The notes under the pieces: model-generated
What the model was told of the DNA's origin: nothing
What the model saw: only the letters and a program-made list of their open reading frames with translations
The model's database searches: none
Program-made: the position numbers and the translations under genes
From: Bacteroidales bacterium
Lineage (GTDB): Bacteria; Bacteroidota; Bacteroidia; Bacteroidales; JAADJA01
Assembly: GCA_016783885.1 (NCBI GenBank)
Contig: JADHVR010000007.1
Coordinates: 1-64,000, forward strand
Direction of reading: 5' to 3'
Length of the DNA: 64,000 bases
In this document: positions 26,750-35,801 of the stretch, one piece after another
Numbering within the stretch: position 1 is the stretch's first letter
Layout of the letters: every line of letters starts with the position of its first letter

Positions 26750-27601
26750 ATGAGAGAAATAAAAGTTAGAAAACCGGCATGGCTCAAGACGAAAGTCCCG
26801 ATAGGAAAAAATTATTTAAACGTCAGGGAAATCGTTGAAAAGAATAAGCTTAACACTATATGTACCAGCGGTTTTTGCCCGAATATTGCTGATTGCTGGG
26901 GCAGAGGTACAGCAACCTTGATGATATTAGGTGATATCTGCACCCGCTCCTGTAAGTTTTGTAATGTAAAAACCGGCAGACCCGAACCGGTTGATTGGTA
27001 TGAACCCGACCGTGTGGCAAAGTCAGTAAAGCTAATGGGGGTAAAACATTGCGTCCTGACTTCGGTTGACCGTGATGACCTGGAAGATGGCGGTGCAGAA
27101 ATCTGGGCAGAGACAATCCGCAAGATAAAGGAATTGAACCCTGAAACTACCATTGAGGCATTGATTCCGGATTTTGACGGACGAAAACAACTAATTCAAA
27201 AAGTGATCGAAACCAAACCGGAAGTCATATCGCATAACCTTGAAACTGTAAGAAGGCTTACCCCTATTATAAGAAGTAAGGCGAAATACAAACTGAGTTT
27301 GAAGGTAGTAAAATATATATCTTCATCGGAGGTGCGGTCAAAATCGGGGATAATGGTTGGACTGGGAGAAACAGGGGAAGAAGTATATGAAACCATGGAT
27401 GATCTCCGATCAGTCGGCTGTGAGGTATTAACCATCGGTCAGTACCTTCAACCTACAAAATACCACTTACCTGTAAAGGAGTTTGTAACTCCTAAAATGT
27501 TTGAAAAATACAGGAAAACCGGATTAAAAAAAGGATTCAGGTATGTGGAAAGCAGCCCTTTGGTCAGGTCGTCGTATCATGCGGAGAAACATGTGAAATA
27601 A
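26750..27601 (+). CDS. lipA: Lipoyl synthase LipA
   Basis: 283 residues. This radical-SAM enzyme inserts two sulfurs into protein-bound octanoyl groups to make lipoate. The auxiliary-cluster Cys are in TICTSGFCPNIADCWG (Cys 38, 43, 49), and the SAM cluster motif is CTRSCKFC (Cys 64, 68, 71). LTSVDRDDLEDGGAEIWAET and GQYLQPTKYHLPV are invariant family blocks. The C-terminal SSPLVRSSYHAEKH contains the conserved Arg-Ser-Ser. It is about 110 bases upstream of lipB on the same strand, so the two steps of the endogenous lipoylation pathway are encoded together. Confidence 0.97.
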   Translation: MREIKVRKPAWLKTKVPIGKNYLNVREIVEKNKLNTICTSGFCPNIADCWGRGTATLMILGDICTRSCKFCNVKTGRPEPVDWYEPDRVAKSVKLMGVKHCVLTSVDRDDLEDGGAEIWAETIRKIKELNPETTIEALIPDFDGRKQLIQKVIETKPEVISHNLETVRRLTPIIRSKAKYKLSLKVVKYISSSEVRSKSGIMVGLGETGEEVYETMDDLRSVGCEVLTIGQYLQPTKYHLPVKEFVTPKMFEKYRKTGLKKGFRYVESSPLVRSSYHAEKHVK

Positions 27602-27645
27602 ACTAAAATTATAAATGACTAATCCCGTCCCGAAACTTTGGGATT

Positions 27646-27686
27646 GAATGACAATAAATGACAGCGGAGCGAATGACAATAAATGA
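27646..27686. repeat. 16-bp direct repeat between lipA and lipB
   Basis: GAATGACAATAAATGA occurs twice (27646-27661 and 27671-27686, starts 25 bases apart), with a degenerate AATGACATT at about 27695. It could be a decayed repeat tract or part of the lipB leader. Confidence 0.55.
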
Positions 27687-27710
27687 TGCGAAGCAAATGA
27701 CATTTTATAA

Positions 27711-28427
27711 ATGAAGAACAAAATAATTTATAAGGATTTTGGATTGACCGGATTTAAAGAAGCATGGGATTATCAGAAAGATTTATTCAATCAGATTCTG
27801 GAAATAAAAAAAAACAACAGGGGGCTTCCTTTGTGTGAGCAGAAAGTTAATTATGATTACCTGTTATTCTGTGAACACCCTCATGTTTACACGCTTGGGA
27901 AAAGTGGCTCTGAAAGTAATTTGCTGATTAATCATAAATTATTAAAAGAAAAAGGCGCTGAGTTTTACAAAATTGACCGTGGAGGTGATATCACTTATCA
28001 TGGTCCCGGGCAAATTGTCGGTTATCCTGTTATTGACCTGGAAAATTATGGCATTGGAATTAAGGATTATATCCGCAATATTGAAGAGGTAATCATCCAA
28101 ACTCTAAAAAAATATTCTATTCGGGCAGGCAGACTTAAAGGTGCTGCGGGTGTTTGGCTTGACCCTGAGGATAACAAAAAAGCCAGAAAAATTTGTGCCA
28201 TTGGTGTTAAATCGAGCAGATTTGTTACTATGCACGGTTTTGCTTTTAATGTAAATACAAATCTCGATTATTATAATTATATAAATCCATGTGGTTTTAT
28301 TGATAAAGGAGTTACATCCCTTCGGAAGGAATTAAACCGAGAGCTTGAAATACCTGAAGTTAAAGAACATTTGAAGAAATATTTTGAAAAAGTATTCGGG
28401 GTTGAATTAGATCAACAAAACTTTTAA
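27711..28427 (+). CDS. lipB: Octanoyltransferase LipB
   Basis: 238 residues. It moves octanoate from acyl carrier protein to lipoyl domains, the step before LipA. The signature RGGDITYHGPGQIVGYPVID (about residues 90-109) is intact. The catalytic Lys is in AIGVKSSRFVTMHG (Lys 167) and the catalytic Cys in INPCGF (Cys 194). The N-terminus carries an extra ~15 residues before the core that is common in Bacteroidota. Its 3' end overlaps the convergent YfhO-like gene by 4 bases. Confidence 0.96.
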   Translation: MKNKIIYKDFGLTGFKEAWDYQKDLFNQILEIKKNNRGLPLCEQKVNYDYLLFCEHPHVYTLGKSGSESNLLINHKLLKEKGAEFYKIDRGGDITYHGPGQIVGYPVIDLENYGIGIKDYIRNIEEVIIQTLKKYSIRAGRLKGAAGVWLDPEDNKKARKICAIGVKSSRFVTMHGFAFNVNTNLDYYNYINPCGFIDKGVTSLRKELNRELEIPEVKEHLKKYFEKVFGVELDQQNF

Positions 28428-30634
28428 TTCAGGAAAAATTGTGAGTGTTTCCTTATAGCCTGGATAATTAAAACAAGCAAACTAATTGTTAGCGAAATTA
28501 AAGAAATATAAAATCCTGCAATGATAAGTTTCGGCTTGTATTTTAATGTAACCGTATGGATTCCTGCGGGAGCTACAACTGCCATAAAACTGAGATTGGC
28601 TGTATAAACAGGAACTTTCTTATCATTAATGCTGGCTTCCCATCCGTAATAATTATTTTGTATAAAAGTTAAAAGCCTATTACTGTAACAATGAGTTTTC
28701 AAGATTATTTTTGTTGGAGAAAAATTCAAAAACCAAACTGAATCTTCTTTGCCCTGATTTTGATCTTGTAATTTAACTTTATTAAAATCATCTCTATGAA
28801 GAAACACATTGTCGGGTGTAAAAGCATTCTCTTTAAAATAATTTTTTATAGAATCGTTGACAATAATATTTTTTGCAAAAAAAACAGGCTGATTTTTAAT
28901 TGTTGCCGATAACAGGTCGGGTAGTGAATCGCTGAGGTATTCATAGTTTTTCAATTTTAACGGGTTATAGCCATCATAGGCAATTTGTTTGTGAAAAATA
29001 TTCAGGTTTTTCCATAACGGACCAAAAGAAAGGGAAGATCTGTCATAATTCTCTGTTATCTGTTTATTTGATGGTAATGGAAAATCTTTGGGGAGTTGAT
29101 TAGTAAATTCAAGTATAGATTTCTGAGTATTTTGTTCGTAATAAACTGAATAAGGGGCATTAAGCTGCAACGCAAGTAAAAGATCAATCGCAGATGCTAG
29201 GATAAGCAGCTTAAATAGCTTTATTTTATTTTTTATTTTAAAAAGCAGGAAAGCAATAATCAGTAAGAAAACGAATTGAATTATTCCATGAAAAAAAATT
29301 TGTTGTGGAAGAGTGGAGGTTTTAGAAAAAGTAAATAATCCTCCACCTGAAATATATCCGCCGAGATGAAGGAATTTTCCATGAATATTTATCGCCACAA
29401 TAGTAATGAGCATAATAAAGATGCCTGCAATAGAATATCTTAGCAGTTTTGTCGTACGGATTTTATTTTCAAAATAACTATTTAGTGCAAAACCGCTAAC
29501 AATTATAAAACTGATAAGGACAAAAATCCTGAGCAGGCTGGGAAATCTGAAAAATTTAAAAAAAGGCAGGTAATGATACAGAAATTCCCGTACAGGCAGG
29601 TATTTGCCAACTGCCGCTGTAAGCATGAAGATTCCCCAGTATAGAAATATTTTTATAATAATCGGTTTTTTTATAAATAATCCTAATATTAAGAAAACCA
29701 TCAGTACTATTCCGAAATAAATATTGGTCATAGTCAGGTCGGTGTCGAATTGTGACATGTCGTGATTTATTGCTCCGAAAGGTAAAATAAATGAGATCAG
29801 GCTTTTCGGCGAAAGCGGTCCGTAAAATGCCTGGACAAGGGGTACACCCTCAGCTCGTAAAATATTTGGTAACAATTTATATATGGAAGTCAGCATTACC
29901 GAAGTATTAAGTATAGATAATACCAGAACAATGGCATTTAGCCTGACAAACTTCAGATAAGATCTCAGGCTTTCATATTTAATGATTTCAACCGAAAAGA
30001 AGACGAAGAGAATAACAAGAAGATAAAGTAAAGTCATTGTAAACGCCGGATAACCCCCTGTAACGATCATGAACATAAAAAGGCTGAAAATGACTGCCTG
30101 ACGGATTTTTCTTTTGTTGTACAAGTCGATATAAGCTCCTATAATAAAAGGCAGCCACGTGCCACTTATAATCCACATAAAGTGCTGGGCGTTACCGACA
30201 AAAAATCCACTGAACATATAACCAATGCCCATCAGTAATGAAACACTTTGGCTGAAACCCAGCTTTTTACCAAGCAAAAACATTCCAACACCGGCAAGAA
30301 AGATATGCAGGACAAAATCGAGGGAAAGCGTATAAATATTGTACCCCCAAAAATATCCGATAATCCACACTACCGGATACCATGCTGAACTTTGTGGGTC
30401 GGCGTGAATGGGATAACCGCAGTGCTGGTATGGGTTCCACAATGGAAGAAGATGGTTTTGCAGGCACTCACCTATTAAATATTTCCATGGATATGCCTGG
30501 TCGATCAGGTCCCATTTAAGCGGATGTTGCAATAAAGCTACCTGCCAGTAACCCAAAATGGAAAGAAGCAACAGCAGGGCAAAAGGATAAAATAATTTAA
30601 TGCTCCGGTAAAATAATGACTGACTTTGAATCAT
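28424..30634 (-). CDS. YfhO-family membrane protein
   Basis: 736 residues from the ATG at 30634; a TTG three codons upstream also opens the frame. About 12-13 membrane helices occupy residues 15-470, then a large extracytoplasmic domain, and one last helix near the C-terminus (LIIAGFYISLISLTISLLVL). Segments such as DQAYPWKYLIGECLQNHLLPLWNPY and HADPQSSAWYPVVW, and the late NYYGWEASINDKKVPVY, GIHTVTLKYKP, are typical of YfhO, a GT-C-type protein linked in Firmicutes to glycosylation of teichoic acids. The Bacteroidota substrate is unknown. It lies 30 bases downstream of recO. Confidence 0.88.
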   Translation of the reverse strand: MIQSQSLFYRSIKLFYPFALLLLLSILGYWQVALLQHPLKWDLIDQAYPWKYLIGECLQNHLLPLWNPYQHCGYPIHADPQSSAWYPVVWIIGYFWGYNIYTLSLDFVLHIFLAGVGMFLLGKKLGFSQSVSLLMGIGYMFSGFFVGNAQHFMWIISGTWLPFIIGAYIDLYNKRKIRQAVIFSLFMFMIVTGGYPAFTMTLLYLLVILFVFFSVEIIKYESLRSYLKFVRLNAIVLVLSILNTSVMLTSIYKLLPNILRAEGVPLVQAFYGPLSPKSLISFILPFGAINHDMSQFDTDLTMTNIYFGIVLMVFLILGLFIKKPIIIKIFLYWGIFMLTAAVGKYLPVREFLYHYLPFFKFFRFPSLLRIFVLISFIIVSGFALNSYFENKIRTTKLLRYSIAGIFIMLITIVAINIHGKFLHLGGYISGGGLFTFSKTSTLPQQIFFHGIIQFVFLLIIAFLLFKIKNKIKLFKLLILASAIDLLLALQLNAPYSVYYEQNTQKSILEFTNQLPKDFPLPSNKQITENYDRSSLSFGPLWKNLNIFHKQIAYDGYNPLKLKNYEYLSDSLPDLLSATIKNQPVFFAKNIIVNDSIKNYFKENAFTPDNVFLHRDDFNKVKLQDQNQGKEDSVWFLNFSPTKIILKTHCYSNRLLTFIQNNYYGWEASINDKKVPVYTANLSFMAVVAPAGIHTVTLKYKPKLIIAGFYISLISLTISLLVLIIQAIRKHSQFFLN

Positions 30635-30673
30635 TTTTAACAATTAAATGGCTAAAATATTAAAAAAAGGAAA

Positions 30674-31402
30674 TTACTCATTAAAAACTGTTTGAAGAAC
30701 CTGATACGATTTGATCGAACTGAAACCAGGCAGGTGCAGCCGGTAATATTTCAGGATTGTAATTAGAAGCTCATTGCGATATTTTGGCAGTATTAATAAA
30801 GATCCTAAATCCTCAAACGAGGAATTTGTCAAATCGAACAAGTATTTACTAAAAGGCATGCCTATTAAATATTCTGTTGTGATTTCAGATTTGATAAAAA
30901 TTCCTTCCTGTAAGTCGAATGTTATATTTTCATTTGAGAAATTACCCTTTGGAAAAAATCCCAGAAATTTGGTTAACTGAATAAGGAAAAGCAGATGAAA
31001 GTTTGAAACCCTGTTTTTTTTTAAATCCAGTATCTGAATGGAATTAAATAAAAAATTAAAAAGTTCGGTGTTTGCTTCCTCTTCCTTTATCGATTTATAA
31101 AGGATTTCATTAAGAAAAATTACAATTGCACTTTTTTTTATGTCGAAAGGTATCGAATTGAACTGGCAGGCACTTATAATTTCTTTAATATGCTGGATGT
31201 CTTTTCTTTCCTTATGATAAACAACAAGGTCAACAAGAGAAAGATGTTGTAATAATGCTGGTTTGATCTTCGATTTTTTATTTCTTACACCCCTGATCAA
31301 ATATGATTGCAGCCCGAAAAGTTCAGTATATATTTTTGCAATAACACTTGTTTCGGAATATTTAATCTGATTGAAAACTATGCCACGGGTTTTGTGGAGC
31401 AT
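30674..31402 (-). CDS. recO: DNA repair protein RecO
   Basis: 242 residues. RecO works with RecR and RecF to load RecA on gapped DNA. The N-terminal OB-fold begins MLHKTRGIVFNQIKYSETS and YLIRGVRNKKSKIKPALLQH, with the expected basic DNA-binding loop. The helical C-terminal part (ELFNFLFNSIQILDLKK, NFHLLFLIQLTKFLGFFP) lacks the zinc-finger Cys found in some RecO proteins, as is common in Bacteroidota. Its ATG abuts the porZ stop with zero gap, so translation of the two is probably coupled. Confidence 0.9.
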   Translation of the reverse strand: MLHKTRGIVFNQIKYSETSVIAKIYTELFGLQSYLIRGVRNKKSKIKPALLQHLSLVDLVVYHKERKDIQHIKEIISACQFNSIPFDIKKSAIVIFLNEILYKSIKEEEANTELFNFLFNSIQILDLKKNRVSNFHLLFLIQLTKFLGFFPKGNFSNENITFDLQEGIFIKSEITTEYLIGMPFSKYLFDLTNSSFEDLGSLLILPKYRNELLITILKYYRLHLPGFSSIKSYQVLQTVFNE

Positions 31403-33760
31403 TTAATTAATAAAAAGGATTTTAGTAACAAGTTTTTCAGTGCCATCATCATTAGTAATAAAAACCATATACACACCTGATTGAGCCTTTCGTCCATTAT
31501 AATTTCTCCCATCCCAGACAGCCTGCCCTCCTTCGGCTCTGCCTGCGTATATCAATGTCCCGCTAATATCTGTTATTTTAAAATCTGCATTACTTACCAG
31601 CCCTTTAATAGCAATTGGTCCGTTATAACCGGGTCTTACAGGGTTAGGATAAGCATATACATCATTGTTTTCTTCACCTCCACCGGTAGCTGTGGTTTTA
31701 TATGAGATGATCCCTTTGGCTGTGCCGAAAAATACCTCGCCGGTTTCATCATTTATAGCAATACAAATTATATTGTTAGAGAAAAGGGGACTGTTTTTCT
31801 CAGTAAAATGATGTAACTCTTTTTGTCCGTCGGGTGATAAATGAAATACACCGGAACGGTCGGTACCAATCCATTTATCATTTGCACCGTCAACGGCAAT
31901 CGCAGTTATCGCTTCATTTTCAAGAAGTATATCAGCTAAACCCGAACCATCGTTTCGTGGAACTAATATTTGTTGTGCATCAAAATCATAATTCGTAAAA
32001 ACGTTTTCAGGGGAATAAAAAACAGCAACTCCTTTATCAGTTCCAATCCAAACTTCACCATCTTTATCGTTGGCTATACTAAATACATTATTCCCTGGTA
32101 TATTTCCATTTCCTACGGCTGATGTCAGCATTTTATATTGATCATCCGAATCATTGGTTATAGTTCCGTTATCTGTGAAAACAAGAATTGAATGGTTACG
32201 CATTAACATCCACTTTTGCCCATACGAATCGATAATCATCTGCCCCATATCCTCACCACTCGACGATGAACCTAAATAAAACGACTTCCAGTTTCCATCA
32301 GCGGTTCCGTCAGGTATTCTGACAGAGAGTACGTTGTTGGCGCCTGAGTTGGCTGCCCATAAATTCCCGGATTGGTCAAAGGCAAGACCTCCAATCTTAA
32401 TGACGGGACTTCCCTCGTAAATATTGAATTCTAATGAACTGTTCTGGTCATTATATACATTTATTAACTCTCCGTTGTTGAATTCAATTATTCCCCTGTT
32501 CCATGATCCTGCAAAAACATTGTTATAACTATAAGGGTTTACAGCAACACATACTAAATCCAATATCGTGTCTAATGATGTAGTATTAGTGTTGTCATAA
32601 GTATTCCATTCATTGCTAATAAAATATGAAGCACTTCCATGTTTCCACAGGTTTCCCCAGCTTAAATTCCTTCCGCCTGCAACTATCCATAAGTTATTTC
32701 CTTCGGCTGACATGTCGTAAACATCAGCATTTTTAGGTCCGTTTGGGTAAATAGATGTAAAATCATAATCGCTGTTCTGGCGTACCAAACCATTGCGGTT
32801 ATCGGCTATCCATAAAATATTATTATCAACAGTAACATCTCTTGGGTTTGAACCGCCCAGGTCTCCATAATAACTCCAAACAGTAAATATTTTGTCTAAG
32901 TTTTCGTCATATCCGTATATGAAATATCTATATACAACATAAAGAATATTATTAAAAGATTTCAGACCGAAAACATCAGAATTACTGAATGCTTCATTGC
33001 AGTAATGCCATTGAGAATTGTCGAAATACATGATCGTATCATTATCCCAATCCGGACTATATTTATTTACAAAATTTTTCCCGGCATAATGCGTAATATA
33101 ATTATAAGTGGCATCAGGGAAAGGGAGTGTTTCATCTTTCGACCATGATTCATAGTAAGCAAGGTTGGGGTTATTAATATCAGCAAAATAAATTCCGTTT
33201 TCAGTTGCTGCAAAAAAGCAAGTATCGTTATACATAAAATCAAAAACTTCTAAATGACTGCCATCAGGACCGATATAATAGGTGTCTGTAATTTCTTCGT
33301 TTTTAACGTCAAGTACTACAATCCCGAAACCACAGGACAAGTATGCAAGATTATCAATAAAAAGAAGATTATTGATGGTTTTTTCTTCAGGAGTTACTGC
33401 ATCACTTTGAAGTATATCGGACATATTAATAATAGTATTTCCTTTAACCAGATCAATATTTGTGTTACTGTAAGCAATCAGCAATGTATTATATTGTTTA
33501 TTGAAACCTATTCTTGCTACGCCCATATCGCTTAAACCGGATACACTTGTAAAACGATTTACACTGTTGTCGTCTTTATTAAAATAAAAAAGACAATATG
33601 GGGTGGCACAATATATTTTATTATTACTTGCCGCAACTGATACCGTACTGCTGTATGGTAAATGGTCTCTCCATTGGCCGATACCTACTTCCTGTGCAAA
33701 TAAAACCGGTGTTAGTGCCAAATAAATAAATAGTGCTTTTATTAGATATCTGTAAAACAT
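31403..33760 (-). CDS. porZ: PorZ-like T9SS protein (propeller-domain surface protein)
   Basis: 785 residues. After a signal peptide (LFIYLALTPVLFAQ) the protein opens with IGQWRDHLPYSSTVSVA, which I associate with PorZ. This continues as two beta-propellers (two-component-regulator-propeller repeats such as VFDFMYNDTCFFAATENGIY and EVWIGTDKGVAVF). It ends in a T9SS C-terminal sorting domain (YAYPNPVRPGYNGPIAIKG ... GVYMVFITNDDG). In Porphyromonas, PorZ belongs to the attachment complex that modifies cargo with A-LPS. The subfamily call rests on N-terminal and propeller features, so a related propeller is possible. It abuts recO and precedes yfhO. Confidence 0.78.
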   Translation of the reverse strand: MFYRYLIKALFIYLALTPVLFAQEVGIGQWRDHLPYSSTVSVAASNNKIYCATPYCLFYFNKDDNSVNRFTSVSGLSDMGVARIGFNKQYNTLLIAYSNTNIDLVKGNTIINMSDILQSDAVTPEEKTINNLLFIDNLAYLSCGFGIVVLDVKNEEITDTYYIGPDGSHLEVFDFMYNDTCFFAATENGIYFADINNPNLAYYESWSKDETLPFPDATYNYITHYAGKNFVNKYSPDWDNDTIMYFDNSQWHYCNEAFSNSDVFGLKSFNNILYVVYRYFIYGYDENLDKIFTVWSYYGDLGGSNPRDVTVDNNILWIADNRNGLVRQNSDYDFTSIYPNGPKNADVYDMSAEGNNLWIVAGGRNLSWGNLWKHGSASYFISNEWNTYDNTNTTSLDTILDLVCVAVNPYSYNNVFAGSWNRGIIEFNNGELINVYNDQNSSLEFNIYEGSPVIKIGGLAFDQSGNLWAANSGANNVLSVRIPDGTADGNWKSFYLGSSSSGEDMGQMIIDSYGQKWMLMRNHSILVFTDNGTITNDSDDQYKMLTSAVGNGNIPGNNVFSIANDKDGEVWIGTDKGVAVFYSPENVFTNYDFDAQQILVPRNDGSGLADILLENEAITAIAVDGANDKWIGTDRSGVFHLSPDGQKELHHFTEKNSPLFSNNIICIAINDETGEVFFGTAKGIISYKTTATGGGEENNDVYAYPNPVRPGYNGPIAIKGLVSNADFKITDISGTLIYAGRAEGGQAVWDGRNYNGRKAQSGVYMVFITNDDGTEKLVTKILFIN

Positions 33761-33908
33761 ATTATATCTGATTTAATATAAAACACGGATTGGATTAAAC
33801 AAATTAACTTTTTTTTCTTTACAATATTGTATTATGATGTTTTTTAGCCGGGAAAAAAATATCATTATTCGATTATTATAACATTACAAATTTTTATGCT
33901 GATTATAA

Positions 33909-35690
33909 TCAGTCAATCCAATTCCCATCAGCTTTGATAATAATTATTAATTCGTCAACAGCATTCTTTTCATTGACGTTTTTCTTAACAATCCGGTTGC
34001 GTTTGTACAGAGTAATTTTACCCGGTACTGAACCGACATACCCGTAATCTGCATCCGCCATTTCGCCCGGCCCGTTGACAATGCAACCCATTACTCCTAT
34101 TTTTAATCCCTTTTGGTGCTTTGTCTTTGCTTTGATCTTTTGAAGGGTGTCCTGTATATTAAACAATGTTCTTCCGCATGACGGACAAGCGATATATTCG
34201 GTTTTGGAAATCCTTGAACCTGTCGCCTGAAGTATGCCGAAAGCGATCTGACAGATGTCTTCTAAATCAATTCCTTCTGCATCTATCCATATCCCGTCGA
34301 GAAGTCCGTCAACGAGCAGAAATGAAAAATCAGGTGATGCAGTTAATTGTAATTCTTCCAGAGAAATATTTGCATATTTCCGTTTTAAAATTACCGGATT
34401 ATTTATTTCGTTTTTTATAAGATTGAAAATCATTTCTCTGATCTGCCGAACCGGCTCATCATACCCCGATTCAATCACAACAACTGAGGATAGGTTTTGT
34501 TTTATGCTTTCACTGATTTTTTCAATTTCTGAACCAGGGTTAATGTAAATAAACTCGATTTTATTTCCGGGATATTCTGATTCGCCAGATAGTTGTTCCC
34601 GATCAGAAACGATAGAATTTTTTGTATTACAGATAAAATCGGGAAAAATTTCGCCTTTGAATTTATGAATATCTTCCGCAGGATTACCGGAACTGATAAT
34701 CACTACCGGAACCTGGCTTCCGCCTATGTTATGGACTTTCCTTGTTTTTCTTCTGGTATATGAGAAAGGATTAATGGCAATATGGTTTTGATCTTTAATG
34801 AGTGATCGCCTGTCTTTTCTTTGAGAAAATTTTCCGGTAATGATTTTCGCCACAGGAATTTCAAATTCAGGGTCTTCTGTTAAAGAAACACGGATAGTAT
34901 CTCCAATTCCGTCTTCAAGCAAGGGGCCTATTCCGGCGGCAGACTTTATCCTGCCGTCTTCTGCATCGCCTGCTTCTGTTACACCAAGATGTATCGGGTA
35001 ATTCATGCCTTCTTCCATCATCCTGTGAACCAACAACCTTGTTGCCTGAATCATTACTTTTACATTGCTGGCTTTCATTGACAGAACAAGGCTGTGGTAA
35101 TTAAAATCTTCGCAAATCCTTACAAATTCCAAAGCCGATTCCGCCATTCCTTCAGGTGTATCTCCATAACGACAAAGGATTCTTTCGGAAAGAGAACCGT
35201 GGTTACTGCCGATTCGCATTGCAGTCCCACACTTTTTACAAATATTAATAAGAGGTTTTATCCTTGTCCTTATCTTGTAGATTTCTTCGTTGTATTCAGC
35301 ATCCGAATAATCAACTTTTCCACGATTTCTGTCAATGTAATTTCCAGGGTTTATCCTGATTTTCTCTACAATTCCTGCCGCCACTTCTGCTGCCTTCGGG
35401 TTGAAATGAATATCAGCGATCAAGGGTGTGTTATAACCTCGTTTCTTAAGTTCTATTTTTATAACCGCTAAGTGTTCGGCTTCTTTAATTCCCGGAGCGG
35501 TAATCCTTACAAATTCACAGCCGGCATCTATCATCCGTATTGATTGGTCAACGGTAGCTTTAGTATCCATGGTATTTGTAGAGGTCATGGATTGGATACG
35601 GACGGGATTAGAACCACCTAAGGGAACATCGCCAATAAGCACAACCCTCGAATGAAAATTACCTATACTGACCTGTTGAAATTGTACCAT
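33909..35690 (-). CDS. ispG: 4-hydroxy-3-methylbut-2-en-1-yl diphosphate synthase IspG
   Basis: 593 residues, the long form with an internal insertion of about 200 residues also found in plants and chlamydiae. It converts MEcPP to HMBPP in the MEP isoprenoid pathway using a [4Fe-4S] cluster. The TIM barrel starts VLIGDVPLGGSNPVRIQSMTST and PLIADIHFNPKAAEVAAGIV. Cluster Cys are in ACPSCGRT and MGCIVNGPGEMADADYGYVG. Residues 270-470 are the insertion. Upstream the gene starts about 110 bases from the divergent paralog 2 promoter. Other MEP genes are not in the window. Confidence 0.96.
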   Translation of the reverse strand: MVQFQQVSIGNFHSRVVLIGDVPLGGSNPVRIQSMTSTNTMDTKATVDQSIRMIDAGCEFVRITAPGIKEAEHLAVIKIELKKRGYNTPLIADIHFNPKAAEVAAGIVEKIRINPGNYIDRNRGKVDYSDAEYNEEIYKIRTRIKPLINICKKCGTAMRIGSNHGSLSERILCRYGDTPEGMAESALEFVRICEDFNYHSLVLSMKASNVKVMIQATRLLVHRMMEEGMNYPIHLGVTEAGDAEDGRIKSAAGIGPLLEDGIGDTIRVSLTEDPEFEIPVAKIITGKFSQRKDRRSLIKDQNHIAINPFSYTRRKTRKVHNIGGSQVPVVIISSGNPAEDIHKFKGEIFPDFICNTKNSIVSDREQLSGESEYPGNKIEFIYINPGSEIEKISESIKQNLSSVVVIESGYDEPVRQIREMIFNLIKNEINNPVILKRKYANISLEELQLTASPDFSFLLVDGLLDGIWIDAEGIDLEDICQIAFGILQATGSRISKTEYIACPSCGRTLFNIQDTLQKIKAKTKHQKGLKIGVMGCIVNGPGEMADADYGYVGSVPGKITLYKRNRIVKKNVNEKNAVDELIIIIKADGNWID

Positions 35691-35746
35691 GCCTGAACCT
35701 GTATCAGGTTACAAAGCTAATACTTTATAATAATTCGATTCATAAT

Positions 35747-35778
35747 TTTGATAATAAACAAAACATAAGTTATATTTG
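35747..35778 (+). promoter_or_regulatory. Promoter of T9SS cargo paralog 2
   Basis: TTTG at 35747-35750 and TATATTTG at 35771-35778, spaced by 20 bases, fit the Bacteroidota -33/-7 consensus. The ATG follows 24 bases later. Confidence 0.65.
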
Positions 35779-35801
35779 TAATTTGTAATTATATTCGATA
35801 T

